Source: Enterobacteriaceae endosymbiont of Donacia dentata (lineage in GTDB: Bacteria; Pseudomonadota; Gammaproteobacteria; Enterobacterales; Enterobacteriaceae). Taken from it: a stretch of 64,000 nucleotides of DNA. The stretch covers positions 188,118 through 252,117 of the forward strand of contig NZ_CP046212.1 of assembly GCF_012570745.1 (NCBI RefSeq), read 5' to 3'. Positions 49,701 through 58,559 of the stretch are shown one piece after another. Numbering within the stretch: position 1 is the stretch's first letter; each line of letters starts with the position of its first letter. A model generated the notes under the pieces. That model saw nothing but the letters and a program-made list of their open reading frames with translations, searched no databases and had not been told where the DNA came from. The position numbers and the translations under genes are program-made.

Positions 49701-50247
49701 TATAATTTTCTTCATGTATATGATTAGTACGATTTAATTCAAAATAAAAACGATTATAAAAATATTTTTTATAAAAAAAAATAATTTTTTCTACTAAAAA
49801 AAAATTTTTTTGTAAAATATTTTTACCTATATCTCCATATATTCCACCTGATAATATAATTAATCCTTTATTATATTTTTTAAGTAAATTATAAGTTATA
49901 ATTGGTCCAATGTTAACATTATAACCATTTTTATAAATATCAAAAATTAATAATTTTAAATTTTGATAACCTATATTATTCATTACTAATATAGTTAATT
50001 TTGAATATTGATTATTATTATTTAAATTTTTAATCTTAAAATTTGCTCCAAAAATAGCTTTTAAACCAAAATTATGGGCAAATTTATAAAATTTTATTAA
50101 ACCAAAAATATTACTAAAATCTGTAATTGCTATTGCTGGCATATTTAATAATGAAGCTTTTTTCACAATTTGCTCTATTTTAGATAAACCATCTTGTATA
50201 GAATAATCACTATGTACATTTAAATGAATAAATTCTGGATAATTCAT
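46744..50247 (-). CDS. dnaE: DNA polymerase III alpha subunit
   Basis: 1167 residues against 1160 in E. coli. This is the replicative polymerase. The N-terminal PHP domain begins [19 protein letters not shown]. The catalytic aspartates lie in [15 protein letters not shown] and, further on, in [40 protein letters not shown] and [19 protein letters not shown] mark the fingers. The beta-clamp-binding motif is GQIDFFN (E. coli QADMF). The C-terminal OB and tau-binding region is diverged and A-rich. In E. coli lpxA, lpxB and rnhB lie between fabZ and dnaE; all are gone, leaving a 41-base gap. Confidence 0.96.
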   Translation of the reverse strand: [1167 protein letters not shown]

Positions 50248-50288
50248 AGAATATGTAAAATTTTTAAATTTAATTAATTAATGGAAAA

Positions 50289-50756
50289 TTAAAATTTTTC
50301 TTTTAAGACTCTCATACACATAATTTTTGCTTTACAAATAATATTATTATTAATTTTAGCTATGCTATAAAAGCTCATAAAATATTTTTTTTTTTTTTCT
50401 AAAATACTTTTAATCATTATTTGATCTCCAGGAAAAGCAGGTTTTTTAAAACGTGCATTATCAATACCTGTTAAATAATATATTTCTTTATTTTTAATTT
50501 TTTTTTTATTAATACTTTGATATAAAAGAATACTTGAAGTTTGTATCATAGATTCTAGTAATAATACTCCAGGATAAATAGGTTTTTTAGGAAAATGTCC
50601 TTGAAAATAAGGTTCATTTATAGAAATATTTTTTATAGCATTTAAAAATTTAAATTTTTTAAATGCTATAACTTTATCAATTAAAATAAATGGATATCTA
50701 TGAGGTAAAATATATAAAATTTTATTAATATCTAATGTATAATTTTTATTATTCAA
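50289..50756 (-). CDS. fabZ: 3-Hydroxyacyl-[ACP] dehydratase FabZ
   Basis: 155 residues against 151 in E. coli. FabZ dehydrates 3-hydroxyacyl-ACP in fatty acid elongation. It is a hot-dog-fold enzyme: LPHRYPFILIDKVI, catalytic His in YFQGHFPKKPIYPGVLLLES with catalytic Glu, and DNARFKKPAFPGDQI. It sits where the lpx cluster is in E. coli (skp-lpxD-fabZ-lpxA-lpxB) but the lpx genes on both sides are deleted, so FabZ has been kept for phospholipid and probably lipoate or biotin precursors rather than lipid A (inference). Confidence 0.96.
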   Translation of the reverse strand: MNNKNYTLDINKILYILPHRYPFILIDKVIAFKKFKFLNAIKNISINEPYFQGHFPKKPIYPGVLLLESMIQTSSILLYQSINKKKIKNKEIYYLTGIDNARFKKPAFPGDQIMIKSILEKKKKYFMSFYSIAKINNNIICKAKIMCMRVLKEKF

Positions 50757-50822
50757 AATAATTCTTCTTTATAACAAAAAATAAAATTTTCATATAATTA
50801 TTTTATATTTAATTTTAATATT

Positions 50823-51347
50823 TTATATTGTAAATAATATATTTGCTTGTGTATTTGCTAATTCTATAACATCATTTGTTATATCTTTTACATTTTTAGC
50901 ATATGATATAAAAGAAATATCTATAATAATATTATAATGACCTTTTTCTGCAACAATATTAATTAATTTATTTATAAAAAATAATATTTTATTACGTGCT
51001 TTTTTTTCTCTTTTATTATTATTTATTTTAAAATTTATTATTTTTTTAAATAATAAATTTTTTTGATATGTTATTTCCTTTTGTATTTTTTGTTTAACTT
51101 GTTTTGACAAATTTTTATTTTTTAATTTTTTAATTTTATTTTTTAATGATATTTTCATTTTTTGAATTTTTCTAATTTCTTGATTATTTTCTTTTTTTAA
51201 TTCTTGAAATATTTTTTCTTTTTGAGGGATTATTTGAAAAATTTTTGCAAGATTTATAATAGCTATTTTAGTAAAACAAAAAGCTTTATTATATGATATG
51301 CATATAATTAATATTAATAATATTATACTTTTTAAGTAATATTTCAT
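50823..51347 (-). CDS. skp: Periplasmic chaperone Skp (OmpH)
   Basis: 174 residues against 161 in E. coli. Skp is a trimeric jellyfish-shaped chaperone that escorts unfolded outer-membrane proteins to BamA. The signal peptide is KSIILLILIICISY, cleaved near AFCF. The OmpH body begins TKIAIINLAKIFQIIPQKEK, then a long Lys-rich helical hairpin (about 50-130, the tentacle), then the return strand YNIIIDISFISYAKNVKDIT. It lies 38 bases after bamA, as in E. coli. lpxD, which follows in E. coli, is missing. The unusually high Lys content is partly compositional. Confidence 0.92.
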   Translation of the reverse strand: MKYYLKSIILLILIICISYNKAFCFTKIAIINLAKIFQIIPQKEKIFQELKKENNQEIRKIQKMKISLKNKIKKLKNKNLSKQVKQKIQKEITYQKNLLFKKIINFKINNNKREKKARNKILFFINKLINIVAEKGHYNIIIDISFISYAKNVKDITNDVIELANTQANILFTI

Positions 51348-51385
51348 TTTATTTAAACCTTTTTATTAAATTTATAATATAAAAA

Positions 51386-53875
51386 TTACCAAATTTTTGA
51401 AATATTAAATTGAAAGAATTCAATTTTATCTGTATTTTCCATTTTAAATGGATATGCATAAGATAAAGTAATTTTTCCAAATGGTGAATACCATTTTAAA
51501 GAAAATCCAATTGATGCTTTAATTTTTGAAAAACTATTAAAATTTGGAATTTTATATAATTTAGATAAATAATCATTTTTCCATGAAGTATCTATTAAAT
51601 TTCCAATATCTAAAAATATAGAAGATTTTATTTTTTCTTTATATTCATCCTTTAAAAAAGGAACAGGCATAATTAATTCATTATTAATATTAACTAAAAA
51701 ATTACCTCCAATTGCATTATCTGATAAACAAATAGTTTTTCCACCATTTTTACAATAATTTCCATTTGAAAAATAATATACTGCTTTTGGTCCAATACTA
51801 TTATTTTTAAATCCATGAATTGAATTAGTTCCTCCTAATAAAAAATTTTTATAAAAAGGATATTCTCCTCCAAAAAAACCATTTCCATAACCAATATGAC
51901 TTTTAAGTAAAAATACTAAAGAATTATTTTCTAAAAAGTTATGTAAAAATCGTGAGTTTAAAGAAAAATATTGTAAGTAATTAAAATCTATTTTATAATT
52001 TCTATTATTATTATACAATGGAATTGTAAAATCTGTATCAAGAGAAATTAAATTTCCAGTTAATGGAATTTGAAAATCATTTAAACCATCATGTAAAAAT
52101 GAGTATTTAATAATAAATTCATCCAATAAATAATTTTTATATAATTTATTATATGTTTTATATCCTATACTTTTAAAGTAACGCCATAAAGCTATTTGTG
52201 GTTGAATATTACTAATTTTATTTTTTATAAAACCAATATTACTCTCTAAAAGAGTATTTTCATCCATAGAAAATTTTATTATTCCAAGTATCCCTTTATT
52301 TTTATTAATAAAATCATAGAAAAAATTATTATTTTCTTTAAGTTTATTTATAAAAATTTTTATTCCAATATTTACTCTATTTAGAAAAACATTATTTTTT
52401 AAAATAAAGAATTCCAGATAAGAATGATAAAAATCTTTATTAAAATTAATATCTATATCATAACCAGTTCCTATAAAATTATTTTGTTTTATATTAGTAT
52501 CTAATGATAATGTTCCACCAAGTCCTATTCCTAAATTAGTATTTAAAGCACCTATATTTTTTTCTTTAACTTTAAAGAATACATCTAATGTATTTGCTAA
52601 ATCATGATTTTTATGTATAAAAATTTCAACTTTATCAAAATAACCTAATAAATATAATTTTTTTTGTGTTTTTTTTAATAATTGAGTATTAAGAACAGTT
52701 CCTTCCATTTGTAATACTTCATTTCTTAAAATATAATCCTGTGTAAAATTATTACCTAAAAAATCTATTTTTTTTACATAAAATTTTTTTTGTGTTTTAA
52801 CATTAAAAATTAAATCTATTGTATTATTTTTATTATTAAATAGTTTTTTTATTTTAACTTTAGCATTTAAAAATCCATGATTTCTTAAAAATTCTTTAAT
52901 TTTATATTTTAATTGTAAAATTATATTATTATTATATACATTTCCAGGAACAATATTAATCATATTTCTTATATGTTTAAAATATTTTTTTTTATCTACA
53001 TTTAAAATAATTTTATTATAAAAAAATTTTTTATTTTCTTTTATCTTAATTATTAAATTAAGTTTTTTTTTATCAAATGATAAGTATTGAGTAATATTTT
53101 GAATTTTAAAATTGACATATCCTTTACTTAAATAAAAATTTTTTAATTTAATTAAAATATTTGCAATAAAATTATTTTTATATTTTTCTTTTTTTAAAAA
53201 AAAATTATTATTTAATTTTAAATATTTTAATAAAAAATCATTTGTATAATTATTATTTCCTATAATATTTATTTCATTAATTTGTGTAATATTATTTTCT
53301 TTAAATAAAATCTGAATATTTGCTTTATTATATATATCTGTTACAACTCTAATTTTTATTTTAGAAGAGAACATACCATTTTTTAAAAATATATATTCAA
53401 TATTTTTTTTTAAATAAAATAATAAAACATCATTTAATATTTCTCCTTTTTTTATATTAAATTTACTAAGTAATAAATTAATAAAATCATTAGAAATAAT
53501 TTTATTACCTTTAATAGAAACATTATTAATAATTGGTTTTTCTAAAATTTTAATAAAAATTAAATTTTTATATTTAAAAATACTAATATTTTTAAACATA
53601 TTGGTATAAAATAATATATTTATAATATCAGATATATCTTTTTTAGACATACATTTTTTTTTATATAAATTAATATTAGTAATAAAATTTTTTAATTCTG
53701 CTCTATTAATACCAAAAAATATTATTTTATTAATACAATATAAATTTTGTTTTTTTTCTATAGAAGTAGCATAAGTAATATTATTTATATTTAAAATAAA
53801 TATAAATATAAATAAATATTTATAGTATTGATTTATCTTTAGAAAAAATTTTTTTTTAAAATTGTTTAAAATCAT
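51386..53875 (-). CDS. bamA: Outer-membrane assembly factor BamA, with altered VRGF motif
   Basis: 829 residues against 810 in E. coli. BamA folds and inserts outer-membrane beta-barrels. A signal peptide (YLFIFIFILNINNITYA) precedes five POTRA domains (about 45-440) and a 16-strand barrel ending FQFNISKIW, with the aromatic C-terminus (E. coli FQFNIGKTW). DFLGNNFTQDYILRNEVLQMEG is POTRA 5. The loop-6 signature, VRGF in E. coli, reads IHGFKNNSIGPKAVYY; His687 (codon 51817-51815) replaces the Arg. The start overlaps rseP by 20 bases and no other in-frame Met keeps the signal peptide. BamB-E are not in this window. Confidence 0.94.
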   Translation of the reverse strand: MILNNFKKKFFLKINQYYKYLFIFIFILNINNITYATSIEKKQNLYCINKIIFFGINRAELKNFITNINLYKKKCMSKKDISDIINILFYTNMFKNISIFKYKNLIFIKILEKPIINNVSIKGNKIISNDFINLLLSKFNIKKGEILNDVLLFYLKKNIEYIFLKNGMFSSKIKIRVVTDIYNKANIQILFKENNITQINEINIIGNNNYTNDFLLKYLKLNNNFFLKKEKYKNNFIANILIKLKNFYLSKGYVNFKIQNITQYLSFDKKKLNLIIKIKENKKFFYNKIILNVDKKKYFKHIRNMINIVPGNVYNNNIILQLKYKIKEFLRNHGFLNAKVKIKKLFNNKNNTIDLIFNVKTQKKFYVKKIDFLGNNFTQDYILRNEVLQMEGTVLNTQLLKKTQKKLYLLGYFDKVEIFIHKNHDLANTLDVFFKVKEKNIGALNTNLGIGLGGTLSLDTNIKQNNFIGTGYDIDINFNKDFYHSYLEFFILKNNVFLNRVNIGIKIFINKLKENNNFFYDFINKNKGILGIIKFSMDENTLLESNIGFIKNKISNIQPQIALWRYFKSIGYKTYNKLYKNYLLDEFIIKYSFLHDGLNDFQIPLTGNLISLDTDFTIPLYNNNRNYKIDFNYLQYFSLNSRFLHNFLENNSLVFLLKSHIGYGNGFFGGEYPFYKNFLLGGTNSIHGFKNNSIGPKAVYYFSNGNYCKNGGKTICLSDNAIGGNFLVNINNELIMPVPFLKDEYKEKIKSSIFLDIGNLIDTSWKNDYLSKLYKIPNFNSFSKIKASIGFSLKWYSPFGKITLSYAYPFKMENTDKIEFFQFNISKIW

Positions 53876-55220
53876 TTATAAATGTAATCCCCATAATTAT
53901 AATTAAAATAATTATACTAATATTATATATTAATTTTTTAAATTTATATGGTATTTTTTTACCTATAATTTTTTCAAAAAATAAAAAAAGTAACTGTCCT
54001 CCATCTAATATTGGAAGAGGAAATAAATTAATTATACTTAAATTAATATTTATTAATGCTAAAAACATAAAATAATAAATAAAATTATTACGAATTAATT
54101 TTCCAGCAATATAACCTATAGAAATAGGTCCATTTAATTTATAAATATTATTTTTATTATAAAAAAGATTTATAAAAGAATTTAAAATTAATTTAGTTAA
54201 ATTAACAGTTTTTTTTAAAGATTTTTGTAATGCTTTAAAAAGATTAAATTTACATATAATTTCTGATGTATCTTTTATATTAATAATTTTGGGTAAAAAT
54301 CCTAAAAAATGTTTTTTTTTAAATTTGGTAAAAGAAGGTAAAATAGTAAAATTTACATTTTTTTTATTTCTATTAATACTAAAATGTATAGTTTTATTAT
54401 TATTTTGATAAATAAATTTTTGAAAATTATACCAATTTGTAAATTTTTCCCCTTCTATATTTATGATTTTATCACCAATATGTAATTTTAATTTCTCTGC
54501 CATTGATCCAGGTATAATATAATTAATAATAGGGATAATTTTTAATCCTTTGGGTATAATACCTAATGTAAATATTAAATTTTTTTCTTTTAAAGATTTA
54601 ATAAATTTTTTATAAATATATAATGTTTTTTTAATCAAAATATTTGAATTTATTTTACTAATTTCTAAATTTATTTTTTTCTTACTATTAATATTTTTAA
54701 TTAATTCAATATTAAAAATATTCCAATTAGAAATATTGACTCCATTAATTTTTTTAATTTCAAAATTTGATTTTAATCCAATATTATTAGCTATTGAAAT
54801 ATAGTTAATTTCATTAATAACGGTTTTTTTGATAGGAAATCCTATAAAAAAAATAAACCAATAAATTAATATTGCAAAAATAATATTTGCAAATGGTCCT
54901 CCTAAAATAATTAAAATTTTTTTAAAAAAACTTAATTGATTAAAAAATATAAATTTATATTTTTTAAAATTATATTTAAGAGTATTTTTGTTTATTAAAT
55001 CAGGCATTTTGACATAACCACCTAATGGAATTAATCTTATAATATAATTAGTCCCATATTTATCATGATATTCAAAAATTTTTTTACCAAAACCTAATGA
55101 GAAACACTCTACATATGTATTAAAGAGTCTTGCTATATAAAAATGTCCACATTCATGAACTATAATTAAACTACTTATAGTAATAGTAAATATTATTATA
55201 TTATATAAAATATTAAACAA
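53856..55220 (-). CDS. rseP: Site-2 membrane metalloprotease RseP
   Basis: 454 residues against 450 in E. coli. RseP cleaves RseA in the sigma-E response and clears signal peptides in the inner membrane. The zinc motif HECGH is at residues 22-26 in the first membrane span, and IPLGGYVKMPDL follows. Two PDZ domains lie in the periplasmic middle (about 120-320). The third-ligand region NLFPLPILDGGQLLFLF is intact apart from Gln for His after DGG. Four membrane spans are apparent. It precedes bamA and overlaps it by 20 bases; cdsA, which precedes it in E. coli, is missing. Whether sigma-E exists is not visible. Confidence 0.94.
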   Translation of the reverse strand: MFNILYNIIIFTITISSLIIVHECGHFYIARLFNTYVECFSLGFGKKIFEYHDKYGTNYIIRLIPLGGYVKMPDLINKNTLKYNFKKYKFIFFNQLSFFKKILIILGGPFANIIFAILIYWFIFFIGFPIKKTVINEINYISIANNIGLKSNFEIKKINGVNISNWNIFNIELIKNINSKKKINLEISKINSNILIKKTLYIYKKFIKSLKEKNLIFTLGIIPKGLKIIPIINYIIPGSMAEKLKLHIGDKIINIEGEKFTNWYNFQKFIYQNNNKTIHFSINRNKKNVNFTILPSFTKFKKKHFLGFLPKIINIKDTSEIICKFNLFKALQKSLKKTVNLTKLILNSFINLFYNKNNIYKLNGPISIGYIAGKLIRNNFIYYFMFLALININLSIINLFPLPILDGGQLLFLFFEKIIGKKIPYKFKKLIYNISIIILIIIMGITFINDFKQF

Positions 55221-55316
55221 AATTTTAACTCCTGAAATTAATATTAAATATATATAATTATAATATTAAATTATATTTATATTTAATAATATAATATTTT
55301 TCAAAAATTTATTAAT

Positions 55317-56051
55317 TTAATCACCACCAAAACGACGATTTCTTTTTATAAAAAAATTTAATGCTTTTTTAAAATCTTTTTTATCAAATTCAGGCCATAA
55401 TTTTTTTGTAAAATATAATTCTGAATATGCAATTTGCCAAATTAAAAAATTACTTATACGATATTCACCTCCTGTTCTTATTACTAAATCTATAGGAAAA
55501 ATATTGCTTAAACAGGTATAAGTATTTATTATATTCTCATTGATATCTTTAGGATTTAATACTCCCTTATTTATATTGAAAACAATTTTTTTAACACTAT
55601 TAGTAATATCCCAACGACCACCATAATTTACTGCTATATTTAATAATAATTTATTATTATTTTTAGTTATAAACTCTGCTTTAGTAATTGATTTTTGTAA
55701 AGAAAGATTAAATTTTTTTATATCACCAATTATTTTTAGACATATGTTTTTTTTTTTTAAATTTATTGTTTCAATATCTAAAATTTCTTGAAATAAATTT
55801 ATTAAAAATTTTACTTCAGTACTAGATCTTTTCCAATTTTCACTGCTAAAAGCATATAATGTTAATGCTTTTATTTTATATTTTAAAGAAAGTCCGATTA
55901 TTTTTTTTACAGTTTTAACACCTTCCCTGTGACCTAAAAATTTTAATTTTTTATTTTTTTTTGCCCATCTTCTATTTCCATCCATAATAATAGCAATATG
56001 TTTAGGATAATTAATATCAATATTTTTTATATTTAATTTATTAATTTTCAT
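55317..56051 (-). CDS. uppS: Undecaprenyl diphosphate synthase
   Basis: 244 residues against 253 in E. coli. It adds eight isoprene units to farnesyl diphosphate to make the carrier lipid of peptidoglycan. HIAIIMDGNRRWAKK contains the catalytic Asp. GHREGVKTVKKI, TLYAFSSENWKR, LLNIAVNYGGRWDI and IDLVIRTGGEYRISNFLIWQIAY are conserved, and the protein ends RNRRFGGD. dxr upstream and cdsA downstream, both present in E. coli, are deleted here. Keeping uppS together with DAP genes argues for a remaining peptidoglycan layer (inference). Confidence 0.96.
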   Translation of the reverse strand: MKINKLNIKNIDINYPKHIAIIMDGNRRWAKKNKKLKFLGHREGVKTVKKIIGLSLKYKIKALTLYAFSSENWKRSSTEVKFLINLFQEILDIETINLKKKNICLKIIGDIKKFNLSLQKSITKAEFITKNNNKLLLNIAVNYGGRWDITNSVKKIVFNINKGVLNPKDINENIINTYTCLSNIFPIDLVIRTGGEYRISNFLIWQIAYSELYFTKKLWPEFDKKDFKKALNFFIKRNRRFGGD

Positions 56052-56129
56052 TTTTTATTTTAAAACATAAAAAGTTATTATATAATAATTTATAAAAAAT
56101 AATATTTTTAAAAATTTGTTTTAAATATT

Positions 56130-56684
56130 TTAATCTAATAATTCTTTTTCTTTTTTTTTTAAAAATTGTTTCATATTATTTATGATCAATGTAGTTTGTT
56201 CTTGTATACAATGATGTAATTTTTTTTCTTGATTTTCGTTTATTTTTTTTTCTTTTAAAAGAATTTTAATTTTATTATTTGATTTTCTACGTATATTACG
56301 AATATGAATTCGATTTAATTCAGTTTCTGTTTTAATATTTTTAAATATTTTTTTTTTTCTAGTTTCAGTAATAGGAGGAATATAAACATAAATATTACGA
56401 TTAATTATTTTAGTAGTTACATCTAAATTAGAAAGAACAATACTTTTCTCTATATTTTTTATTATTTTAAAATCAAAAGGAGTTATTTTAAGAGTAAAAG
56501 AATTTTCAACTACTATAGAAGATATGTGATTGATTAATATCAATTTATTATCTAATTTTATAGATATATTATTTAATAAATAAGGAGATATTCTATTTTG
56601 AGACATTATAGTAACTTTATTTATAAATGAATCTAAACATTTTTCCATATTTATTTTATTATTATTAATAATATCATTATACAT
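56130..56684 (-). CDS. frr: Ribosome recycling factor
   Basis: 184 residues against 185 in E. coli. With EF-G it splits the post-termination ribosome. The L-shaped three-helix protein is recognisable from NNNKINMEKCLDSFINKV at the start, VYIPPITETRKKKIFKNIK, and the arginine-rich helix IHIRNIRRKSNNKIK that contacts 23S rRNA. The loop RTGRASP of E. coli is altered to SQNRISP. It ends EKELLD. In E. coli it follows pyrH; that gene is absent, leaving a 340-base gap to tsf. Confidence 0.95.
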   Translation of the reverse strand: MYNDIINNNKINMEKCLDSFINKVTIMSQNRISPYLLNNISIKLDNKLILINHISSIVVENSFTLKITPFDFKIIKNIEKSIVLSNLDVTTKIINRNIYVYIPPITETRKKKIFKNIKTETELNRIHIRNIRRKSNNKIKILLKEKKINENQEKKLHHCIQEQTTLIINNMKQFLKKKEKELLD

Positions 56685-57024
56685 ATAATAATTACCTTTA
56701 TTTTAGTTAAAATAATTAATCACCTAAAATTATTTTTATATAATTTTTTACTAAATATTATATAAAGAAAATTAATTTTTGTAATATAAAAATATCTACC
56801 TACTATAATTAAATTTTTTAAGTATATATATTATATATAATTTATTTTTATTACATAACTATATTTAATATTTAAAAATAAATGTTAAAAAATTATTAAT
56901 AAATTTTAATATTATCTTATTTTAATAAAATTTAACTTTATCAAAAAATTTATAATTATAAATAATTTTCTTAGGAAAATTAAAAACATTAATCATACTA
57001 AGTACTAATAAAATTATATTTAAG
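56685..57024. other. tsf-frr spacer where pyrH is missing
   Basis: E. coli has pyrH (UMP kinase) here. These 340 bases are almost pure A+T, with many stops in all frames and no segment resembling PyrH (no GGGN-like or SGEAL-like motif). The stem at 56964-56981 lies near the tsf end. If a pseudogene existed it has decayed beyond recognition by eye. Confidence 0.6.
56964..56981 (-). terminator. Possible terminator after tsf
   Basis: AATTTTC (56964-56970) and GAAAATT (56975-56981) pair around the loop TTAG, 44 bases beyond the tsf stop on the minus strand, followed by an A/T-rich stretch with a T6 run. It would separate rpsB-tsf from frr. The stem is short. Confidence 0.3.
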
Positions 57025-57831
57025 TTAATTTTCAATAATATTTGATCCTAATTCAAAATATATAAACTTAAAGATTTTCATATTATTTTCATTTAAATAT
57101 TGCTTAATAGTTTTATTATTATCTAATAAAAATTTTTGATTATATAAAGTAATATTGTTTATAAATTTTTTTACACGACCTTTTATTATTTTATTTATAA
57201 TTTTTTGAGGTTTATTATTTTTTTCTAAAATATTTTTTTGTATTTTATATTCATGATCAATAATATTTGTTGGAATATCTTTTTCATGAAGATAATCTGG
57301 TTTTAACATAGCTATATGCATAGCAAGTTGTTTCATTAATAATTTATTATTTGTATTTGTTCTAATTAAAACTCCAATACGTTTATTATGATGTATATAT
57401 TTACCAATAAAATTTCCCTTAATATAACCAAGACGATTAATAAATATATTTTCTTTAAATAAACTTATTAATTCCATTTTTTTTGTATTAAATATTTTAC
57501 GTATTATATTTATATCTGTTTGATTTTTATCAAAAATATATTTTAATATATTTTTTGCAAAATTTATAATTTCTATTGATTTTGTAACAAAATCTGTCTG
57601 ACAATTTATTTCTAATAATATACCAAAATTTTTTTTTACATAATCTATAATTAATCCTTCTTTTGTTAGATTATTTAATTTTTTAATAGATTGTAATTTT
57701 GAATGTTTTCTTATATAATCAATAGCTAAATTTAGATCTTGTTTAGTTTCAATTAATGCTTTTTTACATTCTATAATTCCAATTCCGGTAATGTTTCTTA
57801 ATTCTTGAATTTTTTTTATATTAATTTTCAA
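57025..57831 (-). CDS. tsf: Elongation factor Ts
   Basis: 268 residues against 283 in E. coli. EF-Ts exchanges GDP on EF-Tu. The UBA-like N-terminal domain (QELRNITGIGIIECKKALIE) and the TDF motif (EINCQTDFVTKS) that contacts EF-Tu are intact, as is MHIAMLKPDYLHEKD. The protein stops at FELGSNIIEN, lacking the last 15 or so residues of the E. coli C-terminal helix. It lies 17 bases after rpsB in the conserved rpsB-tsf operon. Confidence 0.96.
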   Translation of the reverse strand: MKINIKKIQELRNITGIGIIECKKALIETKQDLNLAIDYIRKHSKLQSIKKLNNLTKEGLIIDYVKKNFGILLEINCQTDFVTKSIEIINFAKNILKYIFDKNQTDINIIRKIFNTKKMELISLFKENIFINRLGYIKGNFIGKYIHHNKRIGVLIRTNTNNKLLMKQLAMHIAMLKPDYLHEKDIPTNIIDHEYKIQKNILEKNNKPQKIINKIIKGRVKKFINNITLYNQKFLLDNNKTIKQYLNENNMKIFKFIYFELGSNIIEN

Positions 57832-57848
57832 TATAAACTCCTACTTAA

Positions 57849-58559
57849 TTAAATTTTATTTTCTAATTTTAAATTATTATGATTTTTTTTACTACTTAAA
57901 ATAGTTTTAGTAACATAATATAAATATAATTTTATAGCACGAATAGCATCATCATTAGCAGGTATAACAAAATTAATACCTTCTGGATCAGAATTAGTAT
58001 CAACAATTGCAAATATAGGAATATTTAATTTTTTAGCTTCTTTAATAGCAATTTTTTCATAATTTGCATCTATTACAAATATTGCATCAGGTAATCCTCC
58101 CATATTTTTTATACCACCTAAACTTTTTTCTAATTTTAATAATTCTCTATTACGTGTCAATGCTTCTTTTTTTATTAATTGTTTAAAAGTTCCATCTTTA
58201 CTTTGTAATTCTAACTCTTTCAATCTTTTAATAGATTGTTTAACAGTCTTCCAATTTGTTAACATTCCTCCTAACCAACGATGATTTACAAAAAATTGTC
58301 CACAATTATTTGCTGTTTCTTTAATTAAATTTGAAGCAGCTTTTTTTGTACCAACAAATAAAATTTTTCCCTTACGAAAACTTATTTTTTTTAATTCCGA
58401 TAAAGCAATATTAAACATAATAAAAGTTTTATCTAAGTTAATAATATGTATATTATTTTTATAATCAAAAATGAATTTTTTCATTTTTGGATTCCAATAA
58501 CGTGTTTGATGTCCAAAATGTGCACCTACTTTAAACATTTTATTAATAGATAGAGACAT
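57849..58559 (-). CDS. rpsB: 30S ribosomal protein S2
   Basis: 236 residues against 241 in E. coli. S2 binds late at the 30S head-body junction. [20 protein letters not shown] starts the protein. [52 protein letters not shown] and [20 protein letters not shown] are all intact. The loss is at the C-terminal tail. AAGGATAATAAATG gives the start. It is transcribed divergently from map, as in E. coli. E. coli rpsB autoregulates through its leader; no comparable leader element is obvious here. Confidence 0.97.
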   Translation of the reverse strand: MSLSINKMFKVGAHFGHQTRYWNPKMKKFIFDYKNNIHIINLDKTFIMFNIALSELKKISFRKGKILFVGTKKAASNLIKETANNCGQFFVNHRWLGGMLTNWKTVKQSIKRLKELELQSKDGTFKQLIKKEALTRNRELLKLEKSLGGIKNMGGLPDAIFVIDANYEKIAIKEAKKLNIPIFAIVDTNSDPEGINFVIPANDDAIRAIKLYLYYVTKTILSSKKNHNNLKLENKI

